Of a DNA stretch of 41,643 nucleotides, positions 33,875 through 41,643 are shown one piece after another. A program made the position numbers and the translations under genes. Origin of the DNA: Pseudomonadales bacterium (GTDB lineage: Bacteria; Pseudomonadota; Gammaproteobacteria; Pseudomonadales; Azotimanducaceae); assembly GCA_029249645.1 (NCBI GenBank), contig JAQWWC010000078.1:1-41643 (forward strand), given 5' to 3'. The notes beneath the pieces were generated by a model. That model made no database searches, was not told where the DNA came from, and was given only the letters and a program-made list of their open reading frames with translations. Each line of letters begins with the position of its first letter. Positions within the stretch are counted from its first letter, which is position 1.

Positions 33875-34278
33875 AGCGGCCAGGAAAAACCCAGGGTCTC
33901 CGACATATCGCATTGTTTGTGCAGGACTTGGTCGTGGCCGAACACTTTTTCGTGGACCTGATGGGCATGATGGTTGAATGGCGACCCGACGCTGACAATG
34001 TTTATTTGACTTCAGGCAATGATAATTTGGCCCTCCACCAGGTAGAGACAGTCGACGGGCAGGGCTCGCTGGACCACATTGGGTTCTTTATTAACGACCC
34101 AGATGAGGTTCAGGCTTGGTTTGAATTCTTACAAGCAAGCGGTGTGGAGGTACTAACGGAACCCAGAATGCATCGAGATGGGGCGATCAGTTTTTATTGT
34201 CTGGGCCCCTCTGAGATTCGGGTGCAAGTCATTTATCACCCGCCCATTGCGACTAAAGAAGGACTCAACGATCTCTAA
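33871..34278 (+). CDS. VOC (glyoxalase/bleomycin-resistance fold) family protein
   Basis: 135 aa, one vicinal-oxygen-chelate domain made of two beta-alpha-beta-beta-beta modules. It opens with LRHIALFVQDLVVAEHFFVDLMG and contains LDHIGFFIND; His in LRHIAL and LDHIGF and a late Glu in GPSEIRVQV could hold a metal. Specific substrate unknown. Coupled to the OsmC-like gene by a 4-bp overlap, which hints at a shared detoxification role. Converges on coq7 with a 16-bp gap. Confidence 0.85.
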   Translation: MKRPGKTQGLRHIALFVQDLVVAEHFFVDLMGMMVEWRPDADNVYLTSGNDNLALHQVETVDGQGSLDHIGFFINDPDEVQAWFEFLQASGVEVLTEPRMHRDGAISFYCLGPSEIRVQVIYHPPIATKEGLNDL

Positions 34279-34294
34279 ATCCTTACTTTGGCGC

Positions 34295-34927
34295 CTAGAT
34301 CCAACGCGTCGCGCTGGTCATGAGAGCGGATTGAAGGGCCATGAATTTTTTTATGGCGGCGGGGTATGGGGCGCCACCCTCATCAAGAGCCGCCTGTTCA
34401 TGGCCAGCTTCATCCGCCTGCATTTGGGCGATGATTTCACGGGTCCTGTGGTCGCCCTCTGGCAGTTCTGCCAAGTGTCGATCCAGATGTTTGCAAACTT
34501 CCTCTTCGGTTGCGGCAATAAAACCAAGGCTCACCCGATCCCCCATTAAACCGGTTGCAGCGCCAACGGCAAACGAGGCGCCATACCATAGGGGATTTAA
34601 ATAACTGGTTTGTCCGTTGAGTTCCCGCAAGCGCTCTTGGCACCAAACAAGGTGCTTTTGTTCATCTTCCGCGGCGTGTTCTAAATGAACTTTGGTTGAA
34701 TCTTTACGGGCACTTAGCATTTGACCGTGGTAGAGGCCCTGGGCACAGACTTCACCGCAGTGATTGATGCGCATGAGTTGCCGGGATTTTGACTGTTCCT
34801 CTGGCGTTAATTCATCTGCCCGGCTGTCATGCTCAAAGCCGTTCGCGACCGGTAAGGTGCCAGTCATAGTTTTTATGCTGCGATCGACGTGGGCCAGTAG
34901 CCGATCAGTCCAATGTAGGGTTCTCAT
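34295..34927 (-). CDS. coq7: Demethoxyubiquinone hydroxylase Coq7
   Basis: Di-iron monooxygenase for the C6 hydroxylation in ubiquinone synthesis, showing an aerobic life. 210 aa four-helix protein. Iron ligands are clear: Glu-59 in INHCGEVCAQG, Glu-89 and His-92 in EDEQKHLVW, Glu near 143 in EEEVCKHLD and Glu-173/His-176 in DEAGHE. Starts inside the stop of the cyclic-nucleotide-domain gene (ATGA), so the two are co-translated. Confidence 0.96.
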   Translation of the reverse strand: MRTLHWTDRLLAHVDRSIKTMTGTLPVANGFEHDSRADELTPEEQSKSRQLMRINHCGEVCAQGLYHGQMLSARKDSTKVHLEHAAEDEQKHLVWCQERLRELNGQTSYLNPLWYGASFAVGAATGLMGDRVSLGFIAATEEEVCKHLDRHLAELPEGDHRTREIIAQMQADEAGHEQAALDEGGAPYPAAIKKFMALQSALMTSATRWI

Positions 34928-35943
34928 ACTGGGTCTGCTGCTAAAACGTAAGCGGTATGCCCGGCTTCATTAAGGAGATAAGCACCCAGCAGGTTGATCT
35001 TTGGCGACGCTGGGCCCCGGACGACGTACACAATCTCCTTTGAGAACTCATGGATATGATTCCGCAAGGCCATAAAGGGGATCGCAAGCTCTTCCGCCGC
35101 AGCTTCTGGCTGTAAATCATCTGGCTGATAGAGGTTCAGAATTTGTACTTGCGTGCCCTGAACTCGGACAGCTTCTTCGATTTCTGCTGGGGTGATCACT
35201 TCAATAACGGGGCTTAATAACAGATCCTCGAAGTCGGCCTCGGTAAGCATTCCAAGCTCGCACGGCGCCGTCGCCATGATGGTCGCATTTCTTGGTAGAT
35301 CGCTGACTAGGGCATCTTGACCGAAACTCTGGCCGGCGGTGAGTTTTGCAACTTGGTTGACCTTGCCGTTCATTTCAACATGGACAGAAACGGAGCCTGT
35401 TTTGATCATATAGAAATAGTCGCCGGGCTCGCCTTGCTTGATGATGATCTCACCACTTGTAACCTGTCGCGTCTTGAATCGCTTGAATAGTTCCTGAATG
35501 TTGGTCGGTGGGATGAATTCAAATAGTGGCGTTGAGAGCAGTCGTTCCATCCAGTTACCGATTGAAAGCGAATTCTCTGCCGTGCTTGCAGCCGCCTCGA
35601 GCAGTGTCTCGATTTCACTTTGAACGGTTTTGGATAGCGTGAAAACGGCACAAGGTGTTTCGCAAACAGCGGACACCGTATGTGGCTGAAAATCATCGAC
35701 GGCGCCGTAAGTTTGACTATCAGATTCTGTGAAAGCTCTGTTTTCAAAGGCGTCGTTGACGAGATTGAGTTGACCTGTGAGCAGCCAATGAGAATCCGCG
35801 TCATTGCTGAAGCGCTTGAAAAGAAGTGCGCCAGCGGGCTGAGATTTGATCTCGCCGCGTGCTGCTATCTTGATGAAGTTTGCATCCGAAAGCGCGGAAA
35901 AAGGACTTAATCCCTTCAGGATTTTAAGTTGGCTGTCGTCCAT
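34924..35943 (-). CDS. Cyclic-nucleotide-binding-domain protein with rhodanese-like C terminus
   Basis: 339 aa from ATG 35943; a good promoter overlaps the longer frame, so upstream starts are rejected. Domain 1 (about 10-125) is a degenerate cyclic-nucleotide fold. Domain 2 (about 138-250) is clearer: GEIIIKQGEPGDYFYMIKTGSVSV, then the phosphate-cassette FGQDALVSDLPRNATI. The cassette keeps Arg-218 but has Gln-209 where cAMP binders have Glu. The end (about 260-339) resembles a rhodanese module (AIPFMALRNH, EIVYVVRGPASPKINLLGAYLLNEAGHTA), yet the active-site Cys is absent. No DNA-binding helix-turn-helix is seen. Probably a sensor or scaffold. Coupled to coq7. Confidence 0.8.
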   Translation of the reverse strand: MDDSQLKILKGLSPFSALSDANFIKIAARGEIKSQPAGALLFKRFSNDADSHWLLTGQLNLVNDAFENRAFTESDSQTYGAVDDFQPHTVSAVCETPCAVFTLSKTVQSEIETLLEAAASTAENSLSIGNWMERLLSTPLFEFIPPTNIQELFKRFKTRQVTSGEIIIKQGEPGDYFYMIKTGSVSVHVEMNGKVNQVAKLTAGQSFGQDALVSDLPRNATIMATAPCELGMLTEADFEDLLLSPVIEVITPAEIEEAVRVQGTQVQILNLYQPDDLQPEAAAEELAIPFMALRNHIHEFSKEIVYVVRGPASPKINLLGAYLLNEAGHTAYVLAADPV

Positions 35944-35975
35944 TATGCGTCGTTCATTGCCTTGGCGGGACAGGT

Positions 35976-36003
35976 AGTATAGTCGCTCTGCCGCGATCAT
36001 CAA
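35976..36003 (-). promoter_or_regulatory. Sigma-70 promoter for the CNB-coq7 operon
   Basis: On the minus strand TTGATG (36003-35998) and TATACT (35981-35976) are 16 bp apart. Transcription would start near 35969, about 26 nt before the ATG at 35943. This promoter decides the start codon of the cyclic-nucleotide-domain gene. Confidence 0.65.
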
Positions 36004-36067
36004 GGCGTCGGCGCGATCTCCTCTGTTGACATCGTCTATCTGCAGGGCGCGGAACCGGTTCGAGTGG

Positions 36068-36433
36068 TTATTGAGAGGCTGTTTTGATCAGCGTCGCAGA
36101 GATTCGCTCGGCCCTCGCCATTGCAGATGGCTTGTGCACGGTGACCTCGACCCGCGTCAACGGATAGTGGGTGAGTAAATGGTCGGCGGCAACGAGCGTC
36201 AGGGTCTCTAGCAGTTTAAAGCGTTTGGTCCTGATGAGTTTGGCGAGGTCCCGGGTGAGTGCATCATAATCTATGGCCAAAGCGAGATCGTCCTTGCAGG
36301 CTGGCGGCGCAAAATCATATTCTAGGGCAAGATCCAAATAGATTGTTTGTAAGACCTCGCGTTCTCGCGGGTAAGCACCAATGATGGTTTCTATTTCAAG
36401 CTGTGTAACGTCAATGCGCCCTTGCCGGGTCAT
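36068..36433 (-). CDS. folB: Dihydroneopterin aldolase
   Basis: Folate pathway enzyme splitting dihydroneopterin into 6-hydroxymethyl-dihydropterin and glycolaldehyde. 121 aa. Seen: the N-terminal strand and [32 protein letters not shown], and [16 protein letters not shown] with the pterin-holding Glu, ending in VTVHKPSAM. Overlaps the tsaD stop by ATGA. In E. coli and Pseudomonas plsY lies in this neighbourhood; it is absent here. Confidence 0.95.
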   Translation of the reverse strand: MTRQGRIDVTQLEIETIIGAYPREREVLQTIYLDLALEYDFAPPACKDDLALAIDYDALTRDLAKLIRTKRFKLLETLTLVAADHLLTHYPLTRVEVTVHKPSAMARAERISATLIKTASQ

Positions 36434-37452
36434 GTGGCCAGCCCTTGAAGTTCAGTCATGGGCCATCGCGGGCGCGCAATGATCTCATGGTTATCACGCT
36501 GCCACTGGCTTCGTCGTAATAGGCCTGCAATCGCAATCATCGCGCCGTTATCTGTGCAGAATTTAAGGTCTGGATAGCTCACCTCAATCTTTAATGTCTG
36601 ACTCAGGGTTTGAAGGCTCGCCCGAAGCCGTGTGTTAGCGCTGACTCCGCCGGCTAACACAAGGGTCGGATACCCTGTTTGCGCAAGTGCGCGGGTACAT
36701 TTGATTTTAATGGTCTCAACAACGGCTTCCTCAAAGGCACGCGCTATATCGGCTCGATCCTGATCGCTCGGGTCTTTTAAGGCTCGCAAGGTGTTCATAG
36801 TATGGGTCTTTAAACCGCTGAAGCTGAAGTTGAGTCCTGGCTTTTGGGTCATAGGTCTCGGAAAATGAAATCGATCTTTGGCGCCTTGGGTTGCCAACGA
36901 GGCCACCTGTGGTCCTCCGGGATAACCCAATCCTAGCATCTTGGCGACTTTGTCAAAGGCTTCGCCGGCTGCATCGTCCATCGATTCGCCTAGAATTTCG
37001 TATTCTCCTGGTTGGCTGCAGGCCATGAGCTGAGTATGGCCGCCGGAAACCAGGAGCGCGACAAAGGGATATTGCGTTGGCGTTTCAGTTAACTGGGTGG
37101 CTTGCAGGTGGCCCTCCATGTGATGAATGCCAATGGCGGGAATGTTCCAAGCCAAGGCGAGCGATTTGGCGATGCTGGCGCCAACCAGCAGGGCGCCAAT
37201 CAGGCCCGGGCCCTCCGTAAAAGCAATCGCGTCGATCTGATCCGGCTTGGTTTCGGTTTCGGTCAAGATTTGATCAATCATTGGAAGGCATTTTCGGATA
37301 TGGTCGCGGGATGCCAGCTCGGGTACGACGCCGCCGTACGCTTTATGGACATCAATTTGGCTATACAGCAGATCGGCCATTAACCCGAGCGAATCGTCAT
37401 ACAGGGCAATTCCGGTTTCATCACAAGATGTTTCGATCCCCAAAACGCGCAC
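36430..37452 (-). CDS. tsaD: tRNA threonylcarbamoyladenosine synthase subunit TsaD
   Basis: Transfers the threonylcarbamoyl group to A37 of ANN-decoding tRNAs with TsaB and TsaE. 340 aa from a GTG start with GGAG 6 nt upstream. Seen: [17 protein letters not shown], the metal site [16 protein letters not shown] and the C-terminal [16 protein letters not shown] -10 box lies 34 bp upstream. Divergent from rpsU, the classic arrangement in gammaproteobacteria. Confidence 0.97.
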   Translation of the reverse strand: MRVLGIETSCDETGIALYDDSLGLMADLLYSQIDVHKAYGGVVPELASRDHIRKCLPMIDQILTETETKPDQIDAIAFTEGPGLIGALLVGASIAKSLALAWNIPAIGIHHMEGHLQATQLTETPTQYPFVALLVSGGHTQLMACSQPGEYEILGESMDDAAGEAFDKVAKMLGLGYPGGPQVASLATQGAKDRFHFPRPMTQKPGLNFSFSGLKTHTMNTLRALKDPSDQDRADIARAFEEAVVETIKIKCTRALAQTGYPTLVLAGGVSANTRLRASLQTLSQTLKIEVSYPDLKFCTDNGAMIAIAGLLRRSQWQRDNHEIIARPRWPMTELQGLAT

Positions 37453-37485
37453 GTTTGGCTCCAGACAAGTTTGATTGAGTTGACA

Positions 37486-37491
37486 ATTATA
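37486..37491 (-). promoter_or_regulatory. TATAAT -10 box for tsaD-folB
   Basis: Minus-strand consensus TATAAT about 34 bp before the tsaD GTG, leaving a leader of roughly 27 nt. No good -35 hexamer is found 16-18 bp upstream, so the box may rely on an activator or be weak. Confidence 0.45.
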
Positions 37492-37584
37492 GACCGAGGG
37501 GTGCGTCGCGTCTGCATCGATTGGCGCGCGCGGGCAAAGACTAAGCTAGCCCGGGCTAAAAAAGGTTTGGTCTCGCTGGGGCTT

Positions 37585-37613
37585 TTGCAATTGTTCTCGA
37601 TTGTGTTTAGAAT
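37585..37613 (+). promoter_or_regulatory. Sigma-70 promoter of the rpsU-yqeY-dnaG-rpoD operon
   Basis: TTGCAA (37585-37590) and TAGAAT (37608-37613) are spaced by 17 bp, 33 bp before the rpsU ATG. It is the best promoter match in the divergent tsaD-rpsU gap and fits the macromolecular synthesis operon. Confidence 0.7.
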
Positions 37614-37645
37614 CCGCTCTCCATTTGGCTGGTGTAAAACAAACA

Positions 37646-37861
37646 ATGCCCTACGTAAAAGTAAAAGAAAACGAACCGTTCGATATCGCGCTCCGTCGCT
37701 TTAAACGGTCTTGTGAAAAAGCCGGTGTACTGGCGGATGTCCGTAAACGAGAGTTTTACGAAAAGCCAACGTCAATTCGGAAGCGTAAAGCAGCAGCAGC
37801 TGTGAAGCGGTACGCGAAGAAGGTTCAAAGAGAATCAAGAAAAATGGAGCGGCTCTACTAG
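37646..37861 (+). CDS. rpsU: 30S ribosomal protein S21
   Basis: Small basic ribosomal protein helping translation initiation at the 30S platform. 71 aa, the standard length, from ATG 37646: [20 protein letters not shown], the [14 protein letters not shown] segment, and a basic C-terminal helix ending in RLY. First gene of the operon. The Shine-Dalgarno is weak (GGTG at some distance). A 9-bp stem-loop lies 16 bp after the stop. Confidence 0.98.
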   Translation: MPYVKVKENEPFDIALRRFKRSCEKAGVLADVRKREFYEKPTSIRKRKAAAAVKRYAKKVQRESRKMERLY

Positions 37862-37876
37862 CTAGTGCCCTCTAAG

Positions 37877-37899
37877 CGGGCTATGACCCTCATAGCCCG
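37877..37899 (+). terminator. Intercistronic stem-loop after rpsU
   Basis: CGGGCTATG (37877-37885) pairs perfectly with CATAGCCCG (37891-37899) around a 5-nt loop. There is no U-tract, so it probably attenuates or protects the rpsU message rather than fully stopping transcription. In E. coli a partial terminator separates rpsU from dnaG and sets a high S21 to primase ratio. Confidence 0.6.
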
Positions 37900-37989
37900 A
37901 GACGACAGTATCTCCTACGCCTCTTAAACGTCACCGCTTCTTCTCCAGCGCCCCTTAATCGCCCTTCTCATGAGTCATCGAGGTGTTTT

Positions 37990-38445
37990 ATGTCAGAATC
38001 CCTGAAAGATCGACTGCAAAACGATGTCAAAGATGCCATGCGGGCACGCGCCAAGCAGACCCTCGGCACACTGCGCTTGATTATGGCTGAGTTGAAGCGA
38101 CGAGAAGTTGATGAACGGATTGAATTATCCGATCAGGATGTGTTGGTGATCCTTGAGAAGATGGTGAAGCAAAGAAGAGACTCGTTGAGCCAGTATCTTG
38201 CTGCAGATCGTCAAGATCTTGCAGACCAAGAGCAGTTTGAACTTGACTTGATCGCACAGTATTTGCCTGAACCTCTGTCCGATGAGGCGGTCTTAGCGCT
38301 CATTGAAGAGGCCATTGAAGCTGCCGGCGCTCGAGAAATGTCGAAAATGGGTCAGGTAATGGGTTCGGTTAAAGACCGGGCGCAGGGTCGGGTCGACATG
38401 GCGAAGGTGGGCCAACTGGTCAAGGCGCAATTAAATCAGGGTTAG
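37990..38445 (+). CDS. GatB/YqeY domain-containing protein
   Basis: 151 aa, helical YqeY family related to the tail of GatB, the tRNA amidotransferase subunit. Its precise role is not established; tRNA binding is often suggested. Seen: LKDRLQNDVKDAMRARAKQTLGTLRLIMAELKRREVDER at the start region, YLPEPLSDEAV, and the C-terminal GQVMGSVKDRAQGRVDM. Between rpsU and dnaG, its usual place in Pseudomonas-type genomes. Confidence 0.93.
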   Translation: MSESLKDRLQNDVKDAMRARAKQTLGTLRLIMAELKRREVDERIELSDQDVLVILEKMVKQRRDSLSQYLAADRQDLADQEQFELDLIAQYLPEPLSDEAVLALIEEAIEAAGAREMSKMGQVMGSVKDRAQGRVDMAKVGQLVKAQLNQG

Positions 38446-38505
38446 CTTGCGAATCGATAAGGCCCCTGCCACACTCCTTAGCCGTTAAAGTGCATTGGTA
38501 TCGCG

Positions 38506-40344
38506 GTGATTCCTCCTACTTTTATTGATGAGCTTCTTGCCCGAACCGATATCGTTGAGATAATCGAGTCCCGGGTCGCATTGAAGAAGACAGGGCAAAA
38601 CTTTTCCGGTCTGTGCCCGTTCCATCAAGAAAAATCCCCCAGTTTCTCGGTAAGTCAGGAAAAGCAGTTCTATTATTGTTTCGGCTGTCAGGCTTCCGGG
38701 TCGGCATTGAAGTTTCTAATGGAATTCGATCGCATGGATTTTTTGTCGGCGGTGGAGTCCCTCGCGAGCCGGCTAGGGTTGGCGGTGCCAAACGATGCCT
38801 CAAGTGAGGACCGAGAGGCGGTCGAGCAGCGCAAATTGATTTTTGACACCCTTACAGATGCAAAAGACTTTTATAAACAACAGCTTCGATCGAGCCCTCA
38901 GCGGGCACGAGCGGTTGATTATTTGAAACAGAGAGGCCTGACGGGCGAGGTGGCGAACCGGTTTGAAATTGGGTTCGCGCCGCCCGGTTGGCAGAATCTG
39001 CTGGCGTTAAAGCCAGACTCGTCAAGCTATCTGAGTCGTCTTTTAGACGCCGGTCTCGTGGTGACCCAGGATGCAGAGGCTAAACGCTATGATCGTTTTC
39101 GGGATCGAGTGATGTTCCCGATTCGGGATCTACGTGGGCGAACCATCGCGTTCGGCGGTCGAGTGATCGGTGATGGCAAGCCGAAATATCTCAACTCGCC
39201 CGAAACAGCGGTGTTTCATAAAGGGCGAGAGCTCTATGGCTTATTCGAGGCTAGGCGCAGCCAAAAAAAGTTGTCAAGGTTGCTGGTTGTCGAGGGTTAC
39301 ATGGACGTGGTGGCGTTGGCGCAAAACCAAATTGAGTTTGCGGTTGCGACCTTGGGTACGGCGACGTCTGATGAGCATATCCAAAGAATGTTTCGCCAGG
39401 TCTCGGAGATTATATTTTGTTTTGACGGCGATGCTGCTGGCCGGCGTGCCGCCTGGAAAGCGATGCTGACGGTCCTGCCGCATTTGAGCGACGGTCGAAG
39501 CGCCCGGTTCATGTTTCTCCCTGATGGTGACGACCCCGATTCATTGGTTAGGCGGGTTGGGCAAGCGGCGTTTCTTGCCCAGCTTGCGGCATCGCATTCG
39601 GTTTCTGACTGGCTCTTTGAAAAGCTGGCGCAAGATTTGAAAGAGAACGGCCTTGATCCGACCGGGATTGCCGGTAAAGCGGCCCTCAGTAAAGACGCAA
39701 TGCCATTGATTAATTTAATGCCGGAAGGCGTGTTTCGGCAGCTCATGATTGATGCCCTCTCGCAGAATACGGGGTTGTCGACTCAAAGGCTTCAAGATGT
39801 GACGGTAAAATACGACAGCTCGTTTGAAAGCGCCGGGCAAGATGCTCGGCCGCGGTATGATGAGGTGCCTGCGGAGGTTCAAGATACTCAAGCACCGGAG
39901 ATGTTGATTAATGCGAGTCTGGACCCTGCATTATCGCTACTAATTCTCCAGCCGGAGCTGGCTTTGGAATTTCAGGTCGAGGCCTTTGAGTGCTTAACGC
40001 GGGGGGATCAAGATCAATTGCTTCGGACTATTGCTAGTGATGTACACGCGGGCAGTTTGAGTTCTCCGGGTGAGATTCTCGCGAAATTCAGTGGCAAGCC
40101 AGAGCAAGGATTTTTAAAAAAAGCGTTTGAATACAAGCCTTTACTGTCAACAGAGCATCTCAAGGACGAGTTTATAGGGCTTATGAAAAGCAAGTTCAAA
40201 CGCTATAATCAGCAGGATGGTCGGGCCCAGATTGACGCATTGTTACAGAAGCCGCCGTCGCAATTGTCCGAAGATGAGCGTGGGCTGATTCGGCAGTATT
40301 TTTCAAAGGCGTCGGCTGGCGATGACCCATCATTAATCCCGTGA
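38506..40344 (+). CDS. dnaG: DNA primase
   Basis: Makes RNA primers for DNA replication and binds DnaB helicase. 612 aa from a GTG start; no strong Shine-Dalgarno is seen, which fits low expression. Zinc finger CPFHQEKSPSFSVSQ to YYCFGC (about 37-61), RNA-polymerase-like core, TOPRIM motifs LVVEGYMDVVAL and FDGDAAGRRAA with the DPD equivalent in DGDDPDSLV, then the C-terminal helicase-binding region. Followed 106 bp later by rpoD. Confidence 0.97.
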   Translation: MIPPTFIDELLARTDIVEIIESRVALKKTGQNFSGLCPFHQEKSPSFSVSQEKQFYYCFGCQASGSALKFLMEFDRMDFLSAVESLASRLGLAVPNDASSEDREAVEQRKLIFDTLTDAKDFYKQQLRSSPQRARAVDYLKQRGLTGEVANRFEIGFAPPGWQNLLALKPDSSSYLSRLLDAGLVVTQDAEAKRYDRFRDRVMFPIRDLRGRTIAFGGRVIGDGKPKYLNSPETAVFHKGRELYGLFEARRSQKKLSRLLVVEGYMDVVALAQNQIEFAVATLGTATSDEHIQRMFRQVSEIIFCFDGDAAGRRAAWKAMLTVLPHLSDGRSARFMFLPDGDDPDSLVRRVGQAAFLAQLAASHSVSDWLFEKLAQDLKENGLDPTGIAGKAALSKDAMPLINLMPEGVFRQLMIDALSQNTGLSTQRLQDVTVKYDSSFESAGQDARPRYDEVPAEVQDTQAPEMLINASLDPALSLLILQPELALEFQVEAFECLTRGDQDQLLRTIASDVHAGSLSSPGEILAKFSGKPEQGFLKKAFEYKPLLSTEHLKDEFIGLMKSKFKRYNQQDGRAQIDALLQKPPSQLSEDERGLIRQYFSKASAGDDPSLIP

Positions 40345-40406
40345 ATTTTGTACCATTCTAGTACGCCCAGCTTGGCTCTAGACTGGCTAAACGCCTAAGA
40401 CGACCC

Positions 40407-40412
40407 TATACT
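40407..40412 (+). promoter_or_regulatory. TATACT -10 candidate in the dnaG-rpoD gap
   Basis: TATACT lies 38 bp before the rpoD ATG in the 106-bp gap, with a poor -35 (TGGCTA, 17 bp upstream). An internal promoter for rpoD would be normal for this operon. No clear sigma-32 element was found. Confidence 0.4.
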
Positions 40413-40450
40413 GATTCGTCCTTTTGGGGGATGAAGTAAAAGAGGGTGTT

Positions 40451-41643
40451 ATGGCCAGCGTTCTTGCTCAAAAACAATCAAGGTTAAAGAAACTCATTGC
40501 GCTCGGTAGAGAGCAGGGGTACCTCACGTATTCTGAGGTGAACGACCATCTACCAGACGATATTTCGGATCCGGAACAGATCGAAGACATCATCGGCATG
40601 ATCAACGACATGGGGATCATGGTTTCTGAAATGGCGCCAGAGGCCGACGATTTGATGGTCGAAGCCGACGTCACGGATGATCTGGCCGCAGATGAGGCCG
40701 CGGCGGTGCTCGTGGCCGTTGAAAACGAAACAGGACGCACAAGCGATCCGGTTCGCATGTATATGCGAGAAATGGGCACAGTTGATTTGCTGACCCGTGA
40801 GGGTGAAATTGAAATCGCCAAACGGATCGAAGAAGGAATACGAGATGTGCTCGATGCGGCATCGGGATTCCCTGGCGTTGTTGAGCGCATCCTGAGTCGC
40901 TATCAAGAAACCCAACAAGAAGACGGTAAGCTGATTGATTTGATCATTGGCTTTTTAGACCCTGCTGAGCATGTCGCGCCCGCCGCCCAAGTCGTCCCAG
41001 GAGAGGCCAAAGACGAAGATGCGGCTGAAGTGGATAACGGGCCTGATGCGGAGCTCGCAGCAGAGCGGTTCGGGATCTTAGAAAAACAGCTGGCTAAAAC
41101 GGCTCGTTCAATTAAGCGCAATGGCCGTCAATCTGATGCGGCGCAAAAGGAACTTGCGGCTTTGGCGGTTGCCTTTCAGTACTTCAAGTTTATTCCGAAA
41201 GAGTACGAACGAATAATTAACGAGGTCAAAGCGCCGCACCAAGAAATCCGCCGTTCAGAACGCCAGATCATTGCGCTCTGCGTTCGAGAGGCCGGTATGA
41301 GTCGCAAAGCATTTATGGATGCGTTTCCGGGCAATGAATGTGACTTGAAGTGGTCTGCCAAACAAATCAAAGCCGGTGTCAGTAAGTTGAAAGGCGTTCA
41401 GGACGAAGTGGTCCGGGTCCAAAAACGGATCGTCAGTATTTCAGAAGCGGCGGGCCTGACAGTGGCTGATTTGAAGGATCTGAATCGCCGGCTATTTATT
41501 GGCGAGGCCAAAGCGCGTCGCGCGAAGAAAGATATGGTTGAGGCCAATCTCCGTTTGGTGATTTCAATTGCGAAGAAATATACCAACCGGGGGTTGCAGT
41601 TTTTAGACCTGATCCAAGAAGGCAATATTGGGTTGATGAAAGC
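40451..41643 (+). CDS. rpoD: RNA polymerase sigma-70 factor RpoD, 3' part outside window
   Basis: Primary sigma factor directing RNA polymerase to housekeeping promoters. About 397 codons visible. Region 1.1 at the N terminus ([26 protein letters not shown]), region 1.2 [21 protein letters not shown], a long non-conserved acidic domain, and the start of region 2 ([19 protein letters not shown] to QEGNIGLMK) where the window ends. AGAGGG precedes the ATG. Regions 2.4, 3 and 4 lie beyond the right edge. Confidence 0.97.
   Translation, partial: MASVLAQKQSRLKKLIALGREQGYLTYSEVNDHLPDDISDPEQIEDIIGMINDMGIMVSEMAPEADDLMVEADVTDDLAADEAAAVLVAVENETGRTSDPVRMYMREMGTVDLLTREGEIEIAKRIEEGIRDVLDAASGFPGVVERILSRYQETQQEDGKLIDLIIGFLDPAEHVAPAAQVVPGEAKDEDAAEVDNGPDAELAAERFGILEKQLAKTARSIKRNGRQSDAAQKELAALAVAFQYFKFIPKEYERIINEVKAPHQEIRRSERQIIALCVREAGMSRKAFMDAFPGNECDLKWSAKQIKAGVSKLKGVQDEVVRVQKRIVSISEAAGLTVADLKDLNRRLFIGEAKARRAKKDMVEANLRLVISIAKKYTNRGLQFLDLIQEGNIGLMK

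Noticed and set aside
35944-36003. N-terminal extension of the cyclic-nucleotide-domain protein from TTG 36003 or ATG 36000
   Set aside because: A good -35/-10 pair lies in this stretch, so it is promoter rather than coding sequence.

Overview
The window reads as an ordinary chromosomal stretch of a gammaproteobacterium. Gene order follows blocks that I recall from Pseudomonas and its relatives: dsbD-aroQ-(accBC)-prmA-DUF3426-dusB-fis-purH-purD; cca; apaH-(apaG)-rsmA-pdxA-surA-lptD with divergent amgK-murU; rpe-(gph)-trpE, trpGDC; coq7; and folB-(plsY)-tsaD with divergent rpsU-yqeY-dnaG-rpoD. I cannot name the genus. No phage, IS element, CRISPR array, tRNA or rRNA was recognised, and coding density is high with many 4-bp ATGA overlaps.

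Layout. 1-4.3 kb: 5' part of an acyl-CoA dehydrogenase (minus), a heme A synthase (ctaA/COX15 type) and glutamine-dependent NAD+ synthetase. 4.4-9.0 kb: a small heat-shock protein, then a pyrophosphate-handling locus: PPi-dependent phosphofructokinase, an AhpD-like protein and a membrane pyrophosphatase with K+-dependent (possibly Na+-pumping) signature residues. 9.2-11.6 kb: envelope genes (DUF2333 protein, a lipoprotein, a free-standing DsbD N-terminal domain). 11.9-18.7 kb: aroQ, prmA, DUF3426 protein, dusB-fis, purH, purD. 18.7-26.8 kb (minus): FolM-like reductase, cca, apaH, rsmA, pdxA, surA, lptD. 26.8-33.3 kb (plus): amgK-murU cell-wall recycling, rpe, trpE-trpG-trpD-trpC. 33.4-36 kb: OsmC and VOC proteins, then coq7 and a cyclic-nucleotide-domain/rhodanese-like protein. 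36-41.6 kb: folB-tsaD (minus) and the macromolecular synthesis operon rpsU-yqeY-dnaG-rpoD (plus, rpoD cut by the window edge).

How it works together: mostly housekeeping (translation and rRNA/tRNA modification, purine, tryptophan, folate and pyridoxal synthesis, outer-membrane assembly). Notable points are the clustered PPi-linked enzymes; the repeated absence of one or two genes from otherwise conserved blocks (accBC, the rest of dsbD, apaG, gph, plsY); a 20-codon ORF that bridges trpE to trpG with coupled stop/start overlaps; an 11-bp three-copy tandem repeat in front of purH; and a two-domain cyclic-nucleotide/rhodanese-like protein that lacks key residues and is coupled to coq7. No completely new multi-gene system is evident; these are the places most worth a second look.
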